A stretch of 64,000 nt of DNA from Candidatus Skiveiella danica (lineage in GTDB: Bacteria > Pseudomonadota > Gammaproteobacteria > Burkholderiales > Burkholderiaceae_C). A program made the translations under genes and the position numbers. The stretch is from NCBI GenBank assembly GCA_016721925.1, contig JADKHE010000001.1, positions 124,001 through 188,000 of the forward strand. The letters are read 5' to 3'. The notes under the pieces are model-generated. The model was not told where the DNA came from and did not search any database. It saw only the letters and a program-made list of their open reading frames with translations. Shown one piece after another: positions 59,153 to 64,000 of the stretch (position 1 is the first letter of the stretch; every line of letters starts with the position of its first letter).

Positions 59153-60551
59153 AGCGCTGCCGGCGGTTTCTGCGGGCGCCGATGCACGCTGGATGCGCCT
59201 GGCGCTGGCCGAGGCGCTCGCCGCCGCAACGGCCGGCGAGGTGCCGGTAGGCGCGGTCGTGGTCAAGGACGGGGTGGTGATCGGCACCGGTCGCAATGCA
59301 CCGATCGGTTTGCACGATCCCAGTGCACACGCCGAGATCGTCGCACTGCGGGCGGCAGCCCGCCACCTGGGCAACTACCGGCTGGCGGGCTGTACGCTGT
59401 ATGTCACTTTGGAGCCCTGTGCGATGTGCAGCGGTGCCATGTTGCACGCGCGCCTGGAGCGGGTGGTCTTTGGGGCACCTGATCCCAAGACCGGCGCGGC
59501 GGGTTCGGTACTCAACCTGTTTGGCGAGCCGCAGTTGAACCACCAGACCCGGGTGGACGCACTTGCGGATGTCGATCTGGCCGCAGCGTGCGGCGCTTTG
59601 TTGACCACCTTCTTCAAGGAGCGACGTGTGACACCTGCCCATCCCCTGCGCGACGACGCCCTGCGCACGCCCGAGGACTGCTTTGCCAGTCTGCCTGGAT
59701 ACCCCTGGGCGCCGCACTACCTCAACGACCTGCCCAGCCTCGCTGGATTGCGCCTGCACTACCTTGATGAAGGCCCGGCCGACGCCCCGGTGACCTGGCT
59801 CTGCCTGCATGGCAACCCGGCCTGGAGCTACCTGTACCGCAAGATGATTCCCGTGTTTGCCGCGCAGGGCGACCGCGTGGTTGCGCCCGACCTGATCGGC
59901 TTCGGCAAAAGCGACAAGCCGAAGAAGGACAGTTTCCACACCTTCTCCTGGCACCGCCAGGTGCTGCTGGAGTTCATCGAGCGGCTCGACCTGAAGAACG
60001 TGGTGCTGGTCGTGCAGGATTGGGGCGGCCTGCTGGGGCTGACCCTGCCGATGGCGGCACCGCAGCGCTACAGCGGCTTGCTGGTCATGAACACTACCTT
60101 GGCCATGGGCGATGCGCCGCTCTCGCCGGGCTTCATCGCCTGGCGCGACATGTGTGCCAGGAATCCGGAGTTCGACGTCGGCCGCTTGTTCGGGCGTGGC
60201 AACCCGCAGATGAGCGGCGACGAGTGCGCTGCTTACAACGCGCCCTTCCCGGACCGGGGCTATCGCGCCGCGCTGCGGGCCTTCCCGCCGATGGTGCCGG
60301 ACGCGATGGACGCCGATGGCGCCGCGATCTCGCGCGCCGCGCGGGATTTCTGGCGCGACGAGTGGTCCGGCCAGACCCTGATGGCGGTCGGCGCCCAGGA
60401 CCCTGTGCTTGGCGAGCCGGTGATGCGCGCTCTGCAGCAGGTGATCCGGGGTTGCCCCGAGCCAATGATCCTTCCGCAGGCGGGACATTTCGTGCAGGAG
60501 CACGGCGAGACCATCGCGACGGCGGCGCTCGCCCATTTCGCAATCCGGTAA
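59139..60551 (+). CDS. tadA: In-frame fusion: tRNA adenosine deaminase TadA + haloalkane dehalogenase
   Basis: 470 codons without a stop from ATG 59139 (AAGGG upstream; ATG 59121 also possible). Residues about 1-160 are TadA: WMRLALAEALAAATAGEVPV, HAEIVALRAAARHLGNYRL, zinc motif EPCAMCSGAMLHAR. It edits A34 to inosine in tRNA-Arg. From about 164 the sequence is a DhlA-like haloalkane dehalogenase: LHGNPAWSYLYRKMIP, nucleophile VVQDWGGLLGLTLPMA, acid GAQDPVLG, base QAGHFVQEHGE. The dehalogenase has its own GTG (59628) with AAGGAG six bases upstream, so it may also be made separately (307 aa). The fusion could be a recent stop loss. Confidence 0.85.
   Translation: MDPTEALPAVSAGADARWMRLALAEALAAATAGEVPVGAVVVKDGVVIGTGRNAPIGLHDPSAHAEIVALRAAARHLGNYRLAGCTLYVTLEPCAMCSGAMLHARLERVVFGAPDPKTGAAGSVLNLFGEPQLNHQTRVDALADVDLAAACGALLTTFFKERRVTPAHPLRDDALRTPEDCFASLPGYPWAPHYLNDLPSLAGLRLHYLDEGPADAPVTWLCLHGNPAWSYLYRKMIPVFAAQGDRVVAPDLIGFGKSDKPKKDSFHTFSWHRQVLLEFIERLDLKNVVLVVQDWGGLLGLTLPMAAPQRYSGLLVMNTTLAMGDAPLSPGFIAWRDMCARNPEFDVGRLFGRGNPQMSGDECAAYNAPFPDRGYRAALRAFPPMVPDAMDADGAAISRAARDFWRDEWSGQTLMAVGAQDPVLGEPVMRALQQVIRGCPEPMILPQAGHFVQEHGETIATAALAHFAIR
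59616..59630 (+). promoter_or_regulatory. Internal ribosome binding site and GTG start for the dehalogenase part
   Basis: AAGGAG at 59616-59621, six bases, then GTG 59628-59630, in frame with tadA. It suggests that the dehalogenase was, and may still be, translated on its own. Confidence 0.6.
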
Positions 60552-60571
60552 TTGGAATCTGACCCCCATTT

Positions 60572-61528
60572 ATGGCCCACATCTACATTTTTTCTCCGTC
60601 CAGCGCGGTGCGCAACAAGGCGGCGTTCCGCCGCGGTGTGAAGCGGCTGGCGGCGCTGGGCCATGAGGTGGAGGTGGACGAGGCCGCGCTGGCGGTACAT
60701 ATGCGCTTTGCGGGCGATGACGTGACGCGGATCGCGGCGATTCACCGCGCGGCGGCCAGTGGCGCCGATGTGGCGCTGATCTCGCGCGGCGGCTACGGCC
60801 TCACCCGCATCCTGCCAGGCATTGCCTACAAGAAGGTTGCCAAGGCGATCGAGGGCGGCATGCAGTTCGTTGGGCTGAGCGACTTCACCGCGTTTCAGCT
60901 GGCCTTGCTGGCGAAGACGGGCGCCATCAGCTGGGCGGGGCCGGCGCTGGGCGAGGATTTCGGCGTCGAGGGCGAGCCGGACGACATCATGGAAGCCTGC
61001 TTTGACGATCTGGTGCAGGACCAGGGGGAGGGCGCCGGCTGGCGTCTGCCGCTGGAGCGAGTGCCAAATACTCCTGAAATAGTAGCGAAAAAAGACCGAG
61101 AGACGATGGGGAATGGCCAATTGGTCATGAAGAATGCGGTTTTGTGGGGTGGCAACCTCTCGGTGCTGGTCGCCCTGCTGGGCACACCGTATTGGCCCGA
61201 GGTCAAAGGCGGCGTGCTGTTCATCGAGGACGTCAACGAGCACCCGTTTCGCATCGAGCGCATGCTGACGCAGCTGCTGCAGGCCGGCGTGCTGGCGCGG
61301 CAGAAAGCCATCGTGTTCGGCCAGTTCACCGGCATCCGGCTGGCGCCGCACGATAAGGGCTTCAAGCTGGCCACCGTGGTCGCCTGGCTGCGCAGCCAGC
61401 TCAAGGTGCCGGTGCTCACCGGCTTGCCGTTTGGCCATGTGCCGACCAAGGTGCTGCTGCCGGTCGGCGGGAAAGTGGATCTGCTGGTGGAAGGACGCGA
61501 CGCGCTGGTGGTGTGGGGGCATCTGTAG
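60572..61528 (+). CDS. LD-carboxypeptidase (muramoyltetrapeptide carboxypeptidase, LdcA family)
   Basis: 318 residues. Catalytic Ser in ALISRGGYGLTRILPGIAY, then FVGLSDFTAFQLALLAKTGA, WGGNLSVLVALLGTPYWPEV and the Glu/His region FIEDVNEHPFRIERML. It trims the tetrapeptide of recycled murein in the cytoplasm. A copy of the repeat lies in frame at 61070-61128 (EIVAKKDRETMGNGQ), between the two domains where family members have a variable linker. Confidence 0.9.
   Translation: MAHIYIFSPSSAVRNKAAFRRGVKRLAALGHEVEVDEAALAVHMRFAGDDVTRIAAIHRAAASGADVALISRGGYGLTRILPGIAYKKVAKAIEGGMQFVGLSDFTAFQLALLAKTGAISWAGPALGEDFGVEGEPDDIMEACFDDLVQDQGEGAGWRLPLERVPNTPEIVAKKDRETMGNGQLVMKNAVLWGGNLSVLVALLGTPYWPEVKGGVLFIEDVNEHPFRIERMLTQLLQAGVLARQKAIVFGQFTGIRLAPHDKGFKLATVVAWLRSQLKVPVLTGLPFGHVPTKVLLPVGGKVDLLVEGRDALVVWGHL
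61070..61128 (+). repeat. Interspersed palindromic repeat, copy F (inside LD-carboxypeptidase gene)
   Basis: Core 61094-61118: GACCGAGAG, ACGATGG, GGAATGGCC, the most diverged copy, preceded by GAAATAGTAGCGAAAAAA. Read in frame as IVAKKDRETMGNGQ. Confidence 0.7.
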
Positions 61529-61557
61529 GTCGGGTGCACCACCAGCCTGCCACCGGG

Positions 61558-61923
61558 TCAATCGCCCATTGAGGTGCCGTTCAGCCCCGTGCGTGTCGCT
61601 CCGGCCGTCATGCCGGCAGGCAGGAGCCCGGTGAACAAGGCACCCAGGCGTTCCAGTTCCTGGCGCGCACGGGCTTCACCGTGTTGCTCGGCCAAGGCGG
61701 CCATCAGTTCGCTGCGGGCGTACCAGAGGGCTTGCACATCATCGGCAAAACGCAACTGACGCGCGACCCGCGCGTGGGCTGCCGAACCGGATTCACCCAG
61801 GGTTTCGAGCATGGCCAGGCGCAGGTGTTCGAGTTGAAGGGGCGTGTGCGTGGCCTTCGCCCCGCCGACGTAGCCGAGCAGGTTGAAGAACGTACTTTTC
61901 AGGTTCAGTTTGCGGGTGCGCAT
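61558..61923 (-). CDS. Hypothetical protein, 121 aa, helical
   Basis: From ATG 61923 it reads MRTRKLNLKSTFFNLLGYVG, then a helical segment with LRLAMLETLGESG and LWYARSELMAALAEQHGEAR, ending in a Gly/Thr-rich tail. No signal peptide. I do not recognise the family, although similar short proteins are common in Comamonadaceae. It is divergent from the cyclase gene and convergent with the LD-carboxypeptidase gene. Confidence 0.65.
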   Translation of the reverse strand: MRTRKLNLKSTFFNLLGYVGGAKATHTPLQLEHLRLAMLETLGESGSAAHARVARQLRFADDVQALWYARSELMAALAEQHGEARARQELERLGALFTGLLPAGMTAGATRTGLNGTSMGD

Positions 61924-62163
61924 GGAGATGAAGCTGAGCTTCACGCTGTTGACCTGCCTGCACCATATGCGGGCTGCCGTGCAAAGACAAGCTATTCGTG
62001 GCGCTATCGCAACGGGAGCATGAAGCAGAGCCGGTGTGCGCCGCCCGCGTCGCGGCCCGGGAACCCGCGCGGACTCTTTCTGATCCATGCTGCATACTCT
62101 CATTTCAACCGGCCGTGAGCTTGCCGGTTGTGGCAGAGGGCTTCGAGCCGGCAATACTTCTTC

Positions 62164-63105
62164 ATGGGCACCTTTCACACCGTCATCTTTGCGGATCTCA
62201 CCGGCAGCACGGGCGTCTTCGAAGCCCTTGGCAACCAGAAGGCGACACTGGCGGTCACTCGACTCACCCAGTTGATGGCGCAGGCCTGTGAGTCCCACCA
62301 CGGAGACGTGGTGAAGACGCTGGGAGACGGGGTGCTTGCGGTGTTCGAACAGGTGTCCGATGCGATCGCGGCGATGGTGGCTCTGCAGCGCGAGCATCGC
62401 GAGCGGATTGCCCAGTGGCCCCCCAAGCTGGTGATGCAGATCAAGGTTGGCATGGCCAGCGGCAACATCGTACGGGTGGACGGCGATTGTTATGGCGAAG
62501 CGGTCAACCTGGCCGCGCGCCTGTGCGACATGGCCGCGCCCAGCGAGATCTGGGCCACCACGCAGGTGACCGATGCAGCGTCCCTGGCCTCGGGCGTACG
62601 GGTACGGGCACTGGGGCCTGTCGCCATCCGCGGCATGGCCGAGGCGCGCGAGGTGTGCCAGATCCACTGGGACGGGGCCGAAAACACCGATCTGCTGACC
62701 TTGCCGGCGCCCTTGGGCGGACCCGAGGCGCCAGAAAAGGCTCTGAGCCGGATCAACCTCACCTGGCTGGATGTGAACGCGGCTTTTCCCGCATACCAGC
62801 TGCCGATCCACCTCGGGCGCCTGTCGGATGCCGAGTTCGCCGTGAACGACCCGCGCGTCTCGCGCCGCCATGCGCGCATCGACTGGGTGGACAACAACTT
62901 TGTGCTGACCGACCTGAGCAGCTATGGCACCTGGGTTCGGTTTGCAGGCGGCAGCGGCGACCTGACCTTGCGCCGCAGTGCCTGCGTGCTGCTGGAAAAG
63001 GGTGAAATCTCAATGGGCGCACCGTTCACCGACTTCACTGCGCCCACCGTAAGCTTTTCTCTGAGCAACGGTGCCGTGTCGCTCTTGTATCAGCGCAAGG
63101 CCTGA
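62164..63105 (+). CDS. Class III adenylate/guanylate cyclase domain fused to FHA domain
   Basis: 313 residues from ATG 62164. N-terminal cyclase: TVIFADLTGSTGVFEALGN (first metal Asp), DVVKTLGDGVLAVFEQV (second Asp), KVGMASGNIVRVDGDCYGEA and VNLAARLCDMA (catalytic Asn/Arg). The C-terminal FHA domain has LGRLSDAEFAVNDPRVSRRH with the Arg, Ser and His of the phosphothreonine pocket, and SSYGTWVRF. It probably makes cAMP (or cGMP) and binds a phosphoprotein. No kinase gene is in the window. Confidence 0.88.
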   Translation: MGTFHTVIFADLTGSTGVFEALGNQKATLAVTRLTQLMAQACESHHGDVVKTLGDGVLAVFEQVSDAIAAMVALQREHRERIAQWPPKLVMQIKVGMASGNIVRVDGDCYGEAVNLAARLCDMAAPSEIWATTQVTDAASLASGVRVRALGPVAIRGMAEAREVCQIHWDGAENTDLLTLPAPLGGPEAPEKALSRINLTWLDVNAAFPAYQLPIHLGRLSDAEFAVNDPRVSRRHARIDWVDNNFVLTDLSSYGTWVRFAGGSGDLTLRRSACVLLEKGEISMGAPFTDFTAPTVSFSLSNGAVSLLYQRKA

Positions 63106-63163
63106 TCGCCATCCGGGGGAGCCTTTCGCCCTGATTCCTGCTCGCTGCTGCGCGTGGCCTGGT

Positions 63164-63751
63164 TCAATGGCCGGACTGGTCGGGGTTCTTGCCCTTGAAC
63201 GGCGCGTAGAAGGCCTTGATGGTCTCCATGTCACGGTCGATGTCGCCGGTCGGATGGAACACCGGGCCCAGGCCCGAGATCTTGCGGGCGTAGTCCATGT
63301 AGGACAGCACGATCGGCACGCCGGCGCCGTGGGCGATGTGATAGAAGCCCGTCTTCCAGTAGCGCACCTTGCTGCGCGTGCCCTCGGGCGGCACCACCAG
63401 CTGCAGCGGGCCATCGGCGGCCCGGATGGCATCGACCGACGCAGCCACCAGGTTGGTGGACTTTTCGCGATTGACCGCGATGCCGCCGAGCCAATGCATG
63501 AGCGCACCGAACGGCGGCGCGAAGATGCTGCGCTTGCCCATCCAGTACAGGTTCATCCGAAGCGCAAAGCCGGCGATGAGGGTGTTGGGCAGATCCCAGT
63601 TGCTGGTGTGCGGCGCGGCGATCACCACGCACTTGGGGCAGTCGGGCGGCAGGCTGCCTTCCACGCGCCATCCGGTCAGCTTGAGAATCGTGAGGGACAG
63701 GCCCCGCAGCAGGGTGTTGACCACCGGGGTCGTGAAGATGGTGCGATGCAT
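63164..63751 (-). CDS. 1-acylglycerol-3-phosphate O-acyltransferase family (PlsC-like)
   Basis: 195 residues. The acyltransferase motif I is APHTSNWDLPN (HX4D), followed by MGKRSIFAPPFGALMHWLGG and VPPEGTRS (motif III). It is short for PlsC and lacks an obvious membrane anchor, as in the glycerol acyltransferase group annotated in many Burkholderiales. Likely transfers an acyl chain to a lysophospholipid or similar. Confidence 0.87.
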   Translation of the reverse strand: MHRTIFTTPVVNTLLRGLSLTILKLTGWRVEGSLPPDCPKCVVIAAPHTSNWDLPNTLIAGFALRMNLYWMGKRSIFAPPFGALMHWLGGIAVNREKSTNLVAASVDAIRAADGPLQLVVPPEGTRSKVRYWKTGFYHIAHGAGVPIVLSYMDYARKISGLGPVFHPTGDIDRDMETIKAFYAPFKGKNPDQSGH

Positions 63752-63783
63752 GGGCAGCGACTGTACGTTACATTCGGGCCGAC

Positions 63784-64000
63784 ATGGGCAGCTACTGGGC
63801 GCTGGCGCCTCATATGGGTGCGGAGATCGATCTTCCGTTGACGCAGGTCACAGGCCTTTTGCGCAAGCTCGGCCTGTCCGGCCGCCACGCCGTGGCCGAG
63901 CAGCTGTTGCGCCTGGTTGGCAGCCGGGTTCCGCTGGCCCAGTGTGCGATCTTTTCTTACGAAGGCGGCGGTCGCCCGCGCATCGTGGCGATCGGTGACC
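63784..64000 (+). CDS. Probable LuxR-family regulator, N-terminal part (cut by window edge)
   Basis: From ATG 63784 the frame stays open for 72 codons to the end of the window: LPLTQVTGLLRKLGLSGRHA and LAQCAIFSYEGGGRPRIVAI. The pattern resembles the sensory N-terminal domain of LuxR-type regulators that begin with a short helical bundle. The DNA-binding part is outside, so the call is tentative. Confidence 0.5.
   Translation, partial: MGSYWALAPHMGAEIDLPLTQVTGLLRKLGLSGRHAVAEQLLRLVGSRVPLAQCAIFSYEGGGRPRIVAIGD

Overview
The window looks like the chromosome of a GC-rich betaproteobacterium, most likely Burkholderiales/Comamonadaceae. This rests on the rimP-nusA-infB-rbfA-truB-typA block, the cysI-DUF934-cysH-cysD-cysN sulfate-assimilation operon, the smpB/ratA-rnfH-guaB-guaA neighbourhood, an Azotobacter-type FdxA next to a thioredoxin-reductase-like ferredoxin-NADP reductase, and many Burkholderiales-type promoters and terminators. 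It falls into two parts.

Positions 1-15885 are an integrated mobile island ending at the 3' end of a tRNA-Asn gene (15886-15961, minus strand); its other end and integrase lie outside the window. From the left it carries the end of a BrnA-like antitoxin gene, an unrecognised protein, an excisionase/AlpA-like HTH protein, two small proteins, a primase/Toprim/AAA replication protein (2225-4186), a phased array of ten GTAC motifs that looks like an iteron cluster, a DUF5681 protein and three tiny LEKR-type proteins, two of them tandem paralogues. The layout recalls phage satellites or other self-replicating integrative elements. The right half is cargo: a DUF4328/DUF4124-like membrane protein, a membrane-anchored Mrr-type nuclease, a two-TM protein, an MmeI-like fused restriction-methyltransferase, a T5orf172/GIY-YIG protein, an Ada-like zinc protein, an OST-HTH protein and an HNH nuclease. 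I read this as an anti-phage defence cluster (inference).

Positions 15886-64000 are core chromosome. In order: a TonB-dependent receptor preceded by a clear TPP riboswitch; fpr/fdxA; the sulfate-assimilation operon with a TauE exporter; a substrate-binding protein; tRNA-Ser(GGA); a QmcA/NfeD pair; an arginine/lysine/ornithine decarboxylase; a Tat-signal DNA ligase; a complete yejABEF-type peptide ABC transporter; the rimP-nusA-infB-rbfA-truB-typA translation block, with a terminator-like leader; an EamA transporter and enoyl-CoA hydratase-family enzyme; an ECF sigma/anti-sigma pair; smpB, ratA, rnfH, guaB and guaA; VOC and PaiB-like proteins; a TadA-haloalkane dehalogenase in-frame fusion; an LD-carboxypeptidase; a cyclase-FHA protein; an acyltransferase; and the start of a probable LuxR-type regulator.

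The most unusual signal is a short palindromic repeat of about 50-65 bp, present seven times in the core part and not seen in the island. Five copies lie inside coding sequences without breaking them. Four of those are read in the same strand and frame and give a related peptide (consensus IANNDHSTLGNGQK), at the N-termini of CysN and the DUF934 protein and inside an enoyl-CoA hydratase-family enzyme and an LD-carboxypeptidase. This resembles the protein-coding palindromic elements known from Rickettsia. Several conserved genes between 27.4 and 30.8 kb, and one at 48.0 kb, carry single-base frameshifts; these may be real decay or sequence errors.
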